DNA of 64,000 nt from Butyricicoccus sp. OM04-18BH (GCF_003481705.1 NZ_QULN01000003.1:186001-250000), one strand, 5' to 3'. Counted from the stretch's first letter, positions 35,829-44,942 are shown. Numbers and translations are program-made. Notes: a model not told the origin generated them from the letters alone.

Positions 35829-36550
35829 ACGCCGCGGTACCCCCGGGGCGTTACCATGCGGCCATCGATGACGACCGTGCGGCTGTTGCCGATAAAGACC
35901 GTCGTGAGCATATCGACCGGCGTGTCGCGCAGCGCACCGAGCGTCGTGAGCGAAAAATGCTCGCCCTCACGGCCGATGCTGCGCACTGTGCCGCACACGG
36001 TCTCGGGCGGCACGGTCTCGAGCAGAATATCACACGCACGCGCGAGATGGTCCGCACGCCTGCGGCTGGAGGGATTGTAGAGCGCGATGCAGAAATCCCC
36101 TGCGGCCGCGCCGCGCAGACGCTGCTCGATCTTGTCCCACGGTGTCAGCAGGTCGGACAGGCTGATGCACGCGAAATCGCAGGTCAGCGGCGAGCCGAGC
36201 ACCGCGCCGCCCGAGCAGGCCGCCGTGATGCCGGGGATGACCTCGACCTCGACGCCCGTTCCGGCTGCCAGCTCGATGAGCAGTCCGGCCATGCCGTACA
36301 CACCGGCGTCACCCGACGAGACCACCGCGACCGTTCTGCCCTGCTTCGCGCGCTCGAGCGCCGCCGCACAGCGGTCCACCTCGCGCGTCATGCCGGTCTG
36401 GATGCGCTCCTTTCCCTCGATGAGGCCGTCGATGAGGTCGAGGTACAGACCGTAGCCGGCCACGCAGTCGCATGCTTCGAGCGCACGCACCGCGCGCAGC
36501 GTCATCTGCTCCTCTCCGCCCGGGCCGATACCGATACAGTAAATTTTCAT
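35825..36550 (-). CDS. cobJ: Precorrin-3B / cobalt-precorrin-3 C17-methyltransferase
   Basis: SAM-dependent ring-contracting methyltransferase (CobJ/CbiH). The tetrapyrrole-methylase pattern IGIGPGGEEQMTLRA, VAVVSSGDAGVYGMAGL, EVIPGITAACSGGAVLGSPL and FCIALYNPSSRRRADHL is complete; 241 residues. It overlaps hemA by 4 nt (ATGA). Confidence 0.95.
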   Translation of the reverse strand: MKIYCIGIGPGGEEQMTLRAVRALEACDCVAGYGLYLDLIDGLIEGKERIQTGMTREVDRCAAALERAKQGRTVAVVSSGDAGVYGMAGLLIELAAGTGVEVEVIPGITAACSGGAVLGSPLTCDFACISLSDLLTPWDKIEQRLRGAAAGDFCIALYNPSSRRRADHLARACDILLETVPPETVCGTVRSIGREGEHFSLTTLGALRDTPVDMLTTVFIGNSRTVVIDGRMVTPRGYRGV

Positions 36551-37740
36551 CTCCCGCTCCCCTTTCCGATGTGTTCGAGACAGGCTTTCATGGTTTCTAC
36601 GTCGATCTTTTCCTTCATGCCGCCGAGGACAAGCTCCACCGCGCGGTTTGCGGCCAGCTCCGCGAGCGTTTCCGCGTCCCCGTCCGCAACGAGCGCATCA
36701 TAATCCCGAATGCGGCGCACACGAGCTGCGACCGCACGCTTGAGCTGCGCGATGAGCGGCAGGGCGGCGCGATAGTTGAGCCACGCGAAAAACTCGCGCG
36801 TCTCCTCGTCGAGAATGCGCAGCGCGGTCTCCCGCGCGGCGTTATCCGCGTCACCAAGCTCACCGAGGTCATCCAGATTGAACAGCGCCGTGTGTCCGCT
36901 CGCCGCCGCGCTCTCGATGTCGCGCGGCATGGCCAGATCGAGCAGCAGCCGCGGCGGATGGCTGAGCGCAGCGGTCTGCTCTGCCGTCAGGGTGAAATGC
37001 GGACTGGTCGTGGCGCTGACGACGAGATCCGCGCCCTCGATGCGCTCCATGCGCCGGTCATACGGCACGGTGGCGCAGCCCTGCGGCACGACGGTCTCGC
37101 CGTGGCGGTAGGTACGGAGCGTGACCGTGACCGCGCAGCCAGCCTCCACGAGCGTACGCGCCGCGAGCCGCCCCATCTCGCCGTTGCCGATCACGACCGC
37201 GCGTTTTCCTGCGAGCGTGCCGAAAAAGCGTTCCGCCCTGCGCACGCCGGCCTGCGCCGCCGAGGTCGGCACCCCGGTCAGCCGTGTCTCGGTGCGCACG
37301 CGCTTGCCTGCGGTGATGGCACGGCGGAACAGCGTATCGAGCACCGCATCCGTCGTTTTCAGCTCGCGCGCGAGTGCGGCAGCATCCTTGACCTGCGAAA
37401 CGATCTGGTCGTCCCCGAAGATCTGCGACTGCATCCCGGCCGAGACCTGCATCAGATGACGCACCGCTTCGCCGCCTGTGCGCTGCACGAGGAACGGACG
37501 GCACGCCGACGCTCCGGCTGCTTCGCACAGCACCTCCGCCGCGTCAGGCAGCACGCGCTCCCCCTCTGCGTGCAGGTACAGCTCAGTGCGGCTGCATGTC
37601 GCGAGCAGCACCGCCGCGCAGCCGGTCCGCTCTGCGATGCGCGGCAGAACCGCCTGCACCTGTCCTCGCACCAGAGACAGCTTTTCGCGCTGCTCAAGTG
37701 CTGCGCTCACATGGTCAATGCCTGCCATACAGAGTTTCAC
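36547..37740 (-). CDS. hemA: Glutamyl-tRNA reductase
   Basis: NADPH-dependent reduction of glutamyl-tRNA to glutamate-1-semialdehyde, the first committed step of tetrapyrrole synthesis. The catalytic cysteine is in LLATCSRTELYL; FGDDQIVSQVKDA and the NAD-binding KRAVVIGNGEMGRLAARTL are conserved. 397 residues from the GTG at 37740, which has GAGGAGG seven bases upstream; an earlier in-frame start lies within cbiG. Confidence 0.93.
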   Translation of the reverse strand: MKLCMAGIDHVSAALEQREKLSLVRGQVQAVLPRIAERTGCAAVLLATCSRTELYLHAEGERVLPDAAEVLCEAAGASACRPFLVQRTGGEAVRHLMQVSAGMQSQIFGDDQIVSQVKDAAALARELKTTDAVLDTLFRRAITAGKRVRTETRLTGVPTSAAQAGVRRAERFFGTLAGKRAVVIGNGEMGRLAARTLVEAGCAVTVTLRTYRHGETVVPQGCATVPYDRRMERIEGADLVVSATTSPHFTLTAEQTAALSHPPRLLLDLAMPRDIESAAASGHTALFNLDDLGELGDADNAARETALRILDEETREFFAWLNYRAALPLIAQLKRAVAARVRRIRDYDALVADGDAETLAELAANRAVELVLGGMKEKIDVETMKACLEHIGKGSGR

Positions 37741-37756
37741 GTTTGTTCCTCCTCGG

Positions 37757-38782
37757 TCATTCTTCCAGGCAGACGCGGTATCCGCCTGCCGCAAACGCGG
37801 CTGTTACGCCGTTTTTCGCGTATTTCCGCGCGATGATCGTGCCGTTCCCGGCATTTACGACGGCAGCGCGCTCGCATACGCTGTCGACGCCCACCGTGTC
37901 TTTCACGAACTCCGACGCCGTAAATTCGCCGGGCGCGGCGTTCAGTTCTTCTGCCGAATACACGGCAAACGGCAGCCCGTGTGCGGCGCAGAAGGACACA
38001 AGGCCCGGCTCGTCCTTCTTGATGTCGATGCTCGCGACAGCCTTCACCGCCGCAAGCGGCAGACCTGCCCGGTCGAGCGCCTCGCGCACGGTCTGCTCGA
38101 CCGCGCCTGCCGATACGCCCTTCCGGCAGCCGATGCCGAGGCTGATCACGCGCGGCACCAGATGCAGCGTATGCGGGAACGGCTGCACTTCGGTGTCAAA
38201 ACCGATGACAAAACCGCTTTCCGCTGCTGTTTTCGTGTTGATATGCGCCGGGAGCAGGCCGTCGACCGGAAACGCCGACCGCAGGCCGACCGTGTCGCCG
38301 CGCAGCAGCGCACCCGAAATGTATTTGATGTTTTCCGGGTCGAAGACCACGCATTCATGCGATTTCGCCCAGCTGTCGACCGCAAAAACCGCGCGGCCGT
38401 CGGTCGCCGTCGTGATGATTGCCGTCGCGCCCAGCCCCTCCGCCAGCCGTTCGGCAAGCTCGTTCGCGCCGCCGAGATGGCCGGAGAGCAGCGGGATGAC
38501 AAACCGTCCCTGCTCGTCGATCACAACGACCGCCGGGTCATACGCCTTTCCGGCGAGATACGGCGCGGCCGCGCGGACCGCGATGCCTGCCGCACCCACG
38601 AAAACGATCAGGTCGCAGTCCACCATCGCCTGCTGTGCAAACCGCGGGAGCGAGGTGTTCGAGAGCGACAGATCGACCGCGCGCGCGTAGCGCTCACACA
38701 GAAAATCCGGCAGCAGCCGGGCAGCTTTCGCGGCCGTCTGTGCACCGACTTCGGTAAAGGAGACGAATTTCGCGTGCTTCAT
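37757..38782 (-). CDS. cbiG: Cobalt-precorrin-5A hydrolase
   Basis: Opens the delta-lactone of cobalt-precorrin-5A and releases acetaldehyde; specific to the anaerobic route. The IPLLSGHLGGANELA motif of the CbiG core and the C-terminal CbiG domain (LGIGCRKGVSAGAVEQ, VASIDIKKDEPGL) are present; 341 residues. Its ATG overlaps the cobM stop. Confidence 0.94.
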   Translation of the reverse strand: MKHAKFVSFTEVGAQTAAKAARLLPDFLCERYARAVDLSLSNTSLPRFAQQAMVDCDLIVFVGAAGIAVRAAAPYLAGKAYDPAVVVIDEQGRFVIPLLSGHLGGANELAERLAEGLGATAIITTATDGRAVFAVDSWAKSHECVVFDPENIKYISGALLRGDTVGLRSAFPVDGLLPAHINTKTAAESGFVIGFDTEVQPFPHTLHLVPRVISLGIGCRKGVSAGAVEQTVREALDRAGLPLAAVKAVASIDIKKDEPGLVSFCAAHGLPFAVYSAEELNAAPGEFTASEFVKDTVGVDSVCERAAVVNAGNGTIIARKYAKNGVTAAFAAGGYRVCLEE

Positions 38783-39534
38783 CGGCTTGCCTCACGGAAA
38801 CCGGTGGTGAACGCCGGGTCATACAGCTTAGAGCGGTCGTAGCTGTCGCCAAGGAAGCCGCCGACCGTGATGAGCGCGGTTTTGGTGATGCCCTCTCGCG
38901 CGCCTGCCGCCGCAAGCTCGCCCACGGTCGTGCGCACGACCTTTTCGTCCGGCCACGTTGCCTTGTAGACGATGGCCGCAGGCGTTTCCGGCGCGCAGCC
39001 GCCCTCGATGAGCCGCGCGGACAGCTTTTCGAGCTGTCCAGCCGACAGAAAAATGACCATGGTCGCGCCGTGCGCGGCAAGACTCTCGATCTGCTCGCGC
39101 TCGGGGACGGGTGTGCGCCCCTCCATGCGCGTCAGGATGACCGTCTGGCTGACGTTCGGCAGGGTATATTCTGCCTTGAGCGCCGCCGCCGCGCCGCAGA
39201 ACGACGAAACGCCCGGGCAGACCTCGTATGCAAGCCCCAGTCTGTCGAGCGCGTCCATCTGCTCGCGATGCGCGCCGTAAACGCAGGGGTCTCCGGTGTG
39301 CAGGCGCACGACTGTCTTTCCCGCACGCGCCGCAGGCGCCATGACCGCGATGACCTCCTCGAGCGTCATTTTGGCGCTGTCGTAGATCGCACAGTCTCCT
39401 TTTGCGTAGTCCAGCAGCGCCGGATTAACGAGCGAACCGGCGTAAACGATGACATCCGCCTCGCCGAGCAGCTTCGCGCCGCGCACAGTGATGAGGTCGG
39501 GCGCGCCTGAGCCGGCGCCGACAAAGTAGATCAT
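38779..39534 (-). CDS. cobM: Precorrin-4 / cobalt-precorrin-4 C11-methyltransferase
   Basis: SAM-dependent methyltransferase (CobM/CbiF). YFVGAGSGAPDLITVRG, VVRLHTGDPCVYGAHREQ and YEVCPGVSSFCGAAAAL are diagnostic; 251 residues. The ATG at 39534 overlaps the cobI stop by 4 nt; a longer frame to 39603 lies inside cobI. Confidence 0.95.
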   Translation of the reverse strand: MIYFVGAGSGAPDLITVRGAKLLGEADVIVYAGSLVNPALLDYAKGDCAIYDSAKMTLEEVIAVMAPAARAGKTVVRLHTGDPCVYGAHREQMDALDRLGLAYEVCPGVSSFCGAAAALKAEYTLPNVSQTVILTRMEGRTPVPEREQIESLAAHGATMVIFLSAGQLEKLSARLIEGGCAPETPAAIVYKATWPDEKVVRTTVGELAAAGAREGITKTALITVGGFLGDSYDRSKLYDPAFTTGFREASR

Positions 39535-40223
39535 TTGCGCTCCTCCTTTACCAGAATGATGGAAAAATAACCGGAAGGCTCGTCGAGCTCGTCCAGATCG
39601 CATATCACGCGCTCGCCCTCCATGCCGCAGCGCTCAACGAGCGCCGCCTGTTCGAGCTGGCCGCTCTCACGCAGCTCATCGCGCACGCGCAGCACACCGC
39701 GGCCTGCCTTCATGAGCACCTTGCTGCCCGGCAGGGCGAGGCCCTCGCGCTCTCTGCCGTGCGAAGCCGGGATGATGTGCAGCATTTCGCCGTCCTCGCA
39801 CAGGGCGCGGCCGAGCTTGGCCGCCGCCGCACAGAACGACGGTACGCCGGGGATAAGCTCCGCCTCACAGCCGCGTGCGGCCACGCGCTTATGCACATAC
39901 CACGCGGTCGAATAGACCGTCGGGTCGCCGAGTGTGAGGAACGCGACCGTCTTTCCCTTGTCGATGAGCGCACAGATGGCGTCCGCCGCCGCATCATGGC
40001 TCGCGTTCCGCGCCGTCCTGTCGTGCGTCATAGGCATGGCGAACGAGCGGATTTCCTTACCTTTCATATACTGCGCGGCAATATCGAGCGCGGTCTGGCC
40101 GCCGCCGTCCGATTGCGGCACCGCGACGATGTCGCACTCAGACAGGATGCGGATGGCCTTTGCGGTCAGCAGCTCCGGGTCACCCGGACCAACGCCGACG
40201 CTGTATAACTTTCCCTTTTTCAT
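39531..40223 (-). CDS. cobI: Precorrin-2 / cobalt-factor-II C20-methyltransferase
   Basis: SAM-dependent methyltransferase (CobI/CbiL) that makes cobalt-factor III in the anaerobic route. LYSVGVGPGDPELLTAKA, VAFLTLGDPTVYSTAWYVH and LIPGVPSFCAAAAKLGRAL are present; 230 residues. The ATG at 40223 overlaps the cbiD stop (ATGA). An upstream open frame to 40658 is an antisense-type shadow of cbiD. Confidence 0.95.
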   Translation of the reverse strand: MKKGKLYSVGVGPGDPELLTAKAIRILSECDIVAVPQSDGGGQTALDIAAQYMKGKEIRSFAMPMTHDRTARNASHDAAADAICALIDKGKTVAFLTLGDPTVYSTAWYVHKRVAARGCEAELIPGVPSFCAAAAKLGRALCEDGEMLHIIPASHGREREGLALPGSKVLMKAGRGVLRVRDELRESGQLEQAALVERCGMEGERVICDLDELDEPSGYFSIILVKEERK

Positions 40224-41356
40224 AAATTCTTCCTCAGTTTTTCGCAAAGCCGCGCCGCGCCTGCCGACTGCGCAAGCACGCCGTATTTTGTCGTAAACAT
40301 AATAAATTCCGCTGCTGCACGCCCCTTGAGGCGTCTCGCAATGCGTTTTTCCATTTCGTCCTGAATGCGCGCCATCACGCTCTCGCGCACGCCCTCCCGG
40401 TCGAGCAGCTCGATGCACGCATCGACCGAGACCGCCTGCATGAGCAGCTCGAGCGTCTCGCGGCCAGCCCCGCACAGCGCCGCATGCGCGGTGAAGATCT
40501 CCTGCCGCGCGTCCGCGACCGAGGAATGCGTGTTCATCACGCCTGCGGCGAGCTTGACGAGCTTTCCGGCGTGGCCGACAAGCAGGATCTCCGGATAGCC
40601 GCAAACGACCGCATGATCGAAGGCTTCTCCGATATAATTGGAGCACTTGACCGCGCATTCCAGATCGAGTTCGAGCGTTTCGCGCGCGAAATCCGCGCCG
40701 TAGTTGCCCGGACAGAGGAACGCGACGCGCTGTCCGGCGGCGTACAGACTGTCCATTTCCAGACAGATCGTGTCCACGAGCGCTTTCTCGCTCATCGGCT
40801 CTACGATGCCGCTGGTACCGAGAATCGAGATGCCGCCGATGATGCCAAGGTGACTGTTATAGGTCTGGAGCGCGAGTTCTTCGCCGTTTTCGACCGAGAT
40901 CACAACCGAAAATCCGCCTTCATAGCCATTTTCCTGTGCCGCACGCCCGAGCGCCGCCTTGATCTGCGCACGCGGGCCGGGATTGATGGCGGCTTCGCCG
41001 ACCGGCTCCGCGAGTCCCGGACGGGTCACACGGCCGACGCCGCTGCCGCCGTCGATGACGATTCCGCTGTCCGCGCGCCGGACGGCCGACGAAATGAGCA
41101 CGCCGTTCGTGATGTCCGGGTCGTCGCCCGCATCCTTGCGCACCACACAGACCGCCTCGCCGTCATGCAGGCTCGCCTGCTCGACCGGCAGGTTGAACGT
41201 CACGCCCCCCGGTGTGAGCAACCGGATTTCCGCCGGTGCACTCCCCGTCAGCAGCAGGATCGCCGCCGCCTGCGATGCCGCCGCAGCGCACGAACCTGTT
41301 GTCCAGCCGCGCCGCAGCGTTTCCGTGCCGCGGTAAACCGTGAGCGGACCCGTCAT
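40220..41356 (-). CDS. cbiD: Cobalt-precorrin-5B C1-methyltransferase
   Basis: SAM-dependent methylation at C1, an anaerobic-pathway marker. RRGWTTGSCAAAASQAAAILL at the N-terminus is the CbiD signature, with GSGVGRVTRPGL and GGISILGTSGIVEPMSEKAL following; 378 residues. AAGGAGG lies seven bases before the ATG. First gene of the run, directly behind the promoter at 41393-41421. Confidence 0.95.
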   Translation of the reverse strand: MTGPLTVYRGTETLRRGWTTGSCAAAASQAAAILLLTGSAPAEIRLLTPGGVTFNLPVEQASLHDGEAVCVVRKDAGDDPDITNGVLISSAVRRADSGIVIDGGSGVGRVTRPGLAEPVGEAAINPGPRAQIKAALGRAAQENGYEGGFSVVISVENGEELALQTYNSHLGIIGGISILGTSGIVEPMSEKALVDTICLEMDSLYAAGQRVAFLCPGNYGADFARETLELDLECAVKCSNYIGEAFDHAVVCGYPEILLVGHAGKLVKLAAGVMNTHSSVADARQEIFTAHAALCGAGRETLELLMQAVSVDACIELLDREGVRESVMARIQDEMEKRIARRLKGRAAAEFIMFTTKYGVLAQSAGAARLCEKLRKNL

Positions 41357-41392
41357 CGCGCTCCCTCCTTTTTCGATAGAAATGCAGTTTAT

Positions 41393-41421
41393 ATTATAGC
41401 ACAGAGATGGATTTTTTTGAA
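41393..41421 (-). promoter_or_regulatory. Promoter of the cobalamin operon
   Basis: Minus strand -35 TTCAAA (41416-41421), 17-bp spacer, consensus -10 TATAAT (41393-41398). Transcription would begin near 41385, leaving an untranslated leader of about 30 nt before the cbiD ATG. Confidence 0.8.
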
Positions 41422-41484
41422 TACCGTTCGGCAGTTTTCGGACGATTTTGATAATTTGACAGATGACAAAGACAGGACACGAAA

Positions 41485-41514
41485 AAATCCCCCATCCAAA
41501 CGGACAGGGGATTT
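41485..41514 (-). terminator. bcd-etfBA terminator
   Basis: Minus strand stem AAATCCCC / GGGGGATTT (13-nt loop) followed by T-rich sequence, 157 nt after the etfA stop. Confidence 0.75.
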
Positions 41515-41671
41515 ACATTCATATCATGTGCTTTCGAGCGGGTCAACCCCGGTCGAAGGCACCTTTTTGACAGGAAGGACCAGACAGATCGAGGAAGGCG
41601 GCGAGGCCGCGTACATGTGTACGCAACGAACCGCTTGACGACGAGCTGCGCCGGTATTTCGCAGTCAAAGA

Positions 41672-42787
41672 TTACTTAGCTTCCTTAGCAGCCTTGATCG
41701 CGTCGATCATCATCGGAACAACCTTGAACAGGTCGCCGCAGATGCCGTAGTCAGCTACGTCGAAGATCGGAGCGGAGTCAGACTTGTTGACTGCTACGAT
41801 GCACTCGGAATCCTGCATGCCAGCCTTGTGCTGGATCGCGCCGGAAATGCCCAGAGCAACGTACAGCTTCGGATGTACGGTCTTGCCGGTCTGACCAACC
41901 TGATGGTCAGCAGACAGCCAGCCGGAGTCGATAGCAGCACGGGAACCGCCAACAACGCCGCCGAACAGGCCAGCCAGCTCTTCAGCCAGCTTGATGCCGG
42001 TGTCAACGTCCTTGGAGATACCACGGCCTACGGATACGACTACCTCAGCGCCGGTCAGGTCGACCAGCTCCTTAGCTTCCTTGACGACCTCGAGAACCTT
42101 GGTCTTGATGTCAGCGTCGGACAGCTCGAAAGCTACCGGCTCAACGACTACTGCGTTAGCCTTAGCCTCGTTGTACTCGCCCTTCTTCAGAACGCCCGGA
42201 CGAACGGTCGCCATCTGCGGACGGAAGCGCGGGCAGATGATGGTAGCCATCAGATGGCCGCCGAATGCCGGACGGGTCATCTTCAGGTTGCGATCCTCAC
42301 GGTTGAGCGCGTCCAGCTGTGCCTGCGGCAGGGTGGAAGCTTCCTGGAGGAATGCTGCATACTTCTCAACGTCAACGTCGAGGTGGGTGCAGTCTGCGGT
42401 CAGACCGGTGTGCAGACGAGCTGCGCAGCGCGGGCCGAGGTCACGGCCAATGTTGGTAGCGGCGATCAGCAGGATCTCCGGCTTCTTAGCCATAACGGTG
42501 TCGCAGATAACCTTTGCGTAAGCATCGGTGGTGTAGGTGTCGAGCAGATCGGACTCGCAGACGAGAACCTTGTCAGCGCCGTAAGCGCCCAGCTCCTTCG
42601 CCATGGAATCAGCTACGCCCTTGCCGCCGAGCAGCAGGCCGCAAACCTCGGTGCCCATGTCGTCAGCCAGCTTGCGTGCCTCGGAGATCAGCTCGAGTAC
42701 GGTCGGCTGCAGCTTGCCCTGACGCTGCTCACAGAATACCCATACGCCAGAAAAATCGGCGAGGTTGGTGTTATTGAAATCAGCCAT
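41672..42787 (-). CDS. etfA: Electron transfer flavoprotein, alpha subunit
   Basis: FAD-binding subunit of the ETF heterodimer. The C-terminal FAD domain shows [48 protein letters not shown] and [11 protein letters not shown]; 371 residues. Together with EtfB and Bcd it forms the complex that, in butyrate-forming Clostridia, couples crotonyl-CoA reduction to ferredoxin reduction. It lies 20 nt after etfB. Confidence 0.96.
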   Translation of the reverse strand: MADFNNTNLADFSGVWVFCEQRQGKLQPTVLELISEARKLADDMGTEVCGLLLGGKGVADSMAKELGAYGADKVLVCESDLLDTYTTDAYAKVICDTVMAKKPEILLIAATNIGRDLGPRCAARLHTGLTADCTHLDVDVEKYAAFLQEASTLPQAQLDALNREDRNLKMTRPAFGGHLMATIICPRFRPQMATVRPGVLKKGEYNEAKANAVVVEPVAFELSDADIKTKVLEVVKEAKELVDLTGAEVVVSVGRGISKDVDTGIKLAEELAGLFGGVVGGSRAAIDSGWLSADHQVGQTGKTVHPKLYVALGISGAIQHKAGMQDSECIVAVNKSDSAPIFDVADYGICGDLFKVVPMMIDAIKAAKEAK

Positions 42788-42807
42788 TGTAAGTGTTCTC
42801 CTTTCGA

Positions 42808-43608
42808 TCAGATAATGTGCTTCTTCAGCAGTTCAGCTGCGAGAGTCTCGCAGGTAGCCTTGTCAGCGCCCTCGAGCATCTTGCCCTGACCCTTCTGGGG
42901 AGGAGTGAACGACTTGAAGATGTTGGTCGGAGAACCCTTCAGACCGATGGTGGTCGGGTCGATCAGCGGATCGTCCTTGAGTGCGTTGTAGTCGAGTACG
43001 GAAACCGGCTTGGAGTAGCAGTCCATGATGCCGCCGAGAGACATATAACGCGGCGTGTTGAGCTCCTTGATGCAGGTCAGCAGGCACGGGGTCTGGGTCT
43101 CGATGGTCATATGGCCGTCCTCGAGCATACGCTTAACGGTAACGGTGGTGCCGTCGACCTTGACGTCTGCTGCGTAGGAAATCTGCGGGATGTTCAGCTT
43201 CTCAGCGATCTGAGAACCAACCTGAGCGGTATCGCCGTCGATTGCCTGACGGCCGCAGAATACGATGTCATCAGCGTCTACGCCGATGTTCTTGATCGCA
43301 GCTGCGAGGATCTGAGAGGTTGCGAAGGTATCGGAACCGCCGAACTCACGGCCGGAAACCAGAACGCCTTCGTCAGCGCCCATAGCGATCAGCTCACGCA
43401 GCATGCCCTCTGCCGGGGGAGGACCCATGGTAACGACAACGACCTTGCAGCCGCTTGCGTCCTTGAGCTTGAGAGCGGCCTCAACAGCGTTAAGGTCGTC
43501 CGGGTTGATAATGGTTGCCATAGATGCACGGTTCAGGGTGCCGTCGGGATTGACTGCTACCTTGCCGGAGGTATCCGGAACCTGCTTTACACAAACAATT
43601 GCCTTCAT
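42808..43608 (-). CDS. etfB: Electron transfer flavoprotein, beta subunit
   Basis: A 266-residue ETF beta chain: MKAIVCVKQVPDTSGKVAVN, VVTMGPPPAEGMLRELIAMG, FCGRQAIDGDTAQVG and IAEKLNIPQISYA are all conserved, including the AMP/FAD-binding loop DGDTAQVG seen in bifurcating ETFs. It follows bcd by 21 nt. Confidence 0.96.
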   Translation of the reverse strand: MKAIVCVKQVPDTSGKVAVNPDGTLNRASMATIINPDDLNAVEAALKLKDASGCKVVVVTMGPPPAEGMLRELIAMGADEGVLVSGREFGGSDTFATSQILAAAIKNIGVDADDIVFCGRQAIDGDTAQVGSQIAEKLNIPQISYAADVKVDGTTVTVKRMLEDGHMTIETQTPCLLTCIKELNTPRYMSLGGIMDCYSKPVSVLDYNALKDDPLIDPTTIGLKGSPTNIFKSFTPPQKGQGKMLEGADKATCETLAAELLKKHII

Positions 43609-43629
43609 AGTTCAGTTTTCCTCCTTTTC

Positions 43630-44781
43630 TTAGCGCAGTACCTGACCGGCGATGACCATTCTCTGAACCTGAGAAGTGCCCTCGTAGATCTCGGTGATCT
43701 TAGCGTCGCGCATCATGCGCTCCATCGGGTACTCACGGATGTAGCCGTAGCCGCCGTAGATCTGTACGCACTTGGTGGTGACGTCCATTGCGACCTCGGA
43801 AGCGTACAGCTTGGCCATAGCAGCTTCCTTGGTGAACGGCAGGCCAACGTCGTGGTTGAATGCAGCGCGGCGAACGAGCAGGCGTGCTGCGTCGATCTGG
43901 GTAGCCATGTCTGCTACCATCCACTGCAGGCCCTGGAACTTGTCGAGGGTCTTGCCGAACTGTACGCGCTCCTTCATGTACTGAACAGCCTTGTCCAGTG
44001 CGCCCTGCGCGATGCCGAGTGCCTGAGCAGCGATGCCGATACGGCCGCCGTCCAGGGTCATCATAGCGATCTTGAAGCCGCCGTTCTCCTTGCCGAGCAG
44101 GCGGTCTGCCGGAAGATGTACGTCCTCGAAGATCAGCTCAGAGGTCTGAGAACCGCGGATGCCCATCTTGTGCTCGATCTTGCCGATGGAGAAGCCCGGA
44201 TCGTCCTTGTCGACGATGAAGGCGGAAATGCCGTGGTTGCCCTTGCTCTTGTCGGTCATAGCGAATACGACATAGGTATCAGCGCGGCCGCCGCCGGTGA
44301 TGAATACCTTGGAGCCGTTCATGATGTAGGAGCCGTCCTCCTGCTTGACAGCAACGGTCTGCTGTGCAGCGGAGTCGGTGCCTGCGTTCGGCTCGGTCAG
44401 ACCGAATGCGCCGAGCTTAGCGCCTTCCTTGGCGGTGATCAGCGGACGCAGCCACTTTTCCTTCTGCTCCGGGGTACCGAACGCGTAGATCGGCCAAGCG
44501 CCCAGAGTGCCGTGTGCGGAAATGATCGCGCCGGTGGTCGCACATACGCGGCTCATCTCTTCGATCGCGATGGTGTAGCAGACGTAGTTGCCGCCCGAGC
44601 CGCCGACTTCCTTCGGGAACTGAATGCCCATCAGACCGTACTTCATCAGCTTCTGAACGGTCTCTTCCGGATAACGCTCCTGCTCGTCGATCTCTGCCGC
44701 GATCGGCTCTACTTCATTCAGAGCGAACTGACGGCACATCTTCTGGAACAGTGCTTCTTCTTTTGTAAGCCTAAAATCCAT
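43630..44781 (-). CDS. bcd: Acyl-CoA dehydrogenase, probably butyryl-CoA dehydrogenase
   Basis: 383 residues with the complete acyl-CoA dehydrogenase fold: FGLTEPNAGTDSAAQQT, VFITGGGRADTYVVFAM, GGRIGIAAQALGIAQGAL, and the C-terminal catalytic Glu region QIYGGYGYIREYPMERMMRDAKI (split here as QIYGGYGYIREYP and MERMMRDAKI). Genetic linkage to etfBA indicates butyryl-CoA dehydrogenase. The ATG at 44781 follows GGGAGG. crt, hbd and thl are not in the window. Confidence 0.93.
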   Translation of the reverse strand: MDFRLTKEEALFQKMCRQFALNEVEPIAAEIDEQERYPEETVQKLMKYGLMGIQFPKEVGGSGGNYVCYTIAIEEMSRVCATTGAIISAHGTLGAWPIYAFGTPEQKEKWLRPLITAKEGAKLGAFGLTEPNAGTDSAAQQTVAVKQEDGSYIMNGSKVFITGGGRADTYVVFAMTDKSKGNHGISAFIVDKDDPGFSIGKIEHKMGIRGSQTSELIFEDVHLPADRLLGKENGGFKIAMMTLDGGRIGIAAQALGIAQGALDKAVQYMKERVQFGKTLDKFQGLQWMVADMATQIDAARLLVRRAAFNHDVGLPFTKEAAMAKLYASEVAMDVTTKCVQIYGGYGYIREYPMERMMRDAKITEIYEGTSQVQRMVIAGQVLR

Positions 44782-44903
44782 GCCATAAACCTCCCAAAAA
44801 TATAAATCGTGGGTAAAACACAAAAATACAGTGTCCATCAGCCTCTCTGCCGCAGGACACTTTTCAGGTGCTGACACCCTACTTTGGAGCATGTCTATTC
44901 TCT

Positions 44904-44931
44904 ATTATACTGTCCGGAAGTCATTTGTCAA
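44904..44931 (-). promoter_or_regulatory. bcd-etfBA promoter
   Basis: Minus strand consensus -35 TTGACA (44926-44931) and consensus -10 TATAAT (44904-44909) with a 16-bp spacer. The leader of about 115 nt contains two possible hairpins, GGTGTCAGCACC and AGTGTCC...GGACACT. Confidence 0.88.
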
Positions 44932-44942
44932 GGATTTAACAT
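44925..44942 (-). promoter_or_regulatory. Candidate Rex operator
   Basis: Reads TTGTCAA-GGAT-TTAACAT, two mismatches from the clostridial Rex consensus TTGTTAANNNNTTAACAA, and overlaps the bcd -35 box. Rex is the NADH/NAD+-sensing repressor known to act on bcd operons in Clostridia. The match is seen directly; binding is inferred. Confidence 0.65.

Larger units (their letters stand above)
41357..41671. other. Gap between cbiD and etfA
   Basis: The gap holds the cbiD promoter (41393-41421), the etf terminator (41485-41514) and, at 41515-41671, unexplained sequence. The latter contains a hairpin at 41528-41562 followed by T5 on the plus strand, and a perfect palindromic pair GCGTACA-TG-TGTACGC near 41609-41624. 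No gene and no recognisable cobalamin riboswitch is present. Confidence 0.55.

Noticed and set aside
41528..41568. tRNA 3' half
   Set aside because: It looks T-arm-like (GGGTCAACCCC) but no acceptor stem, D-arm or anticodon arm can be drawn around it.
41357..41671. Cobalamin riboswitch upstream of cbiD
   Set aside because: The promoter is too close to the gene and no B12-box-like sequence was seen on the minus strand.
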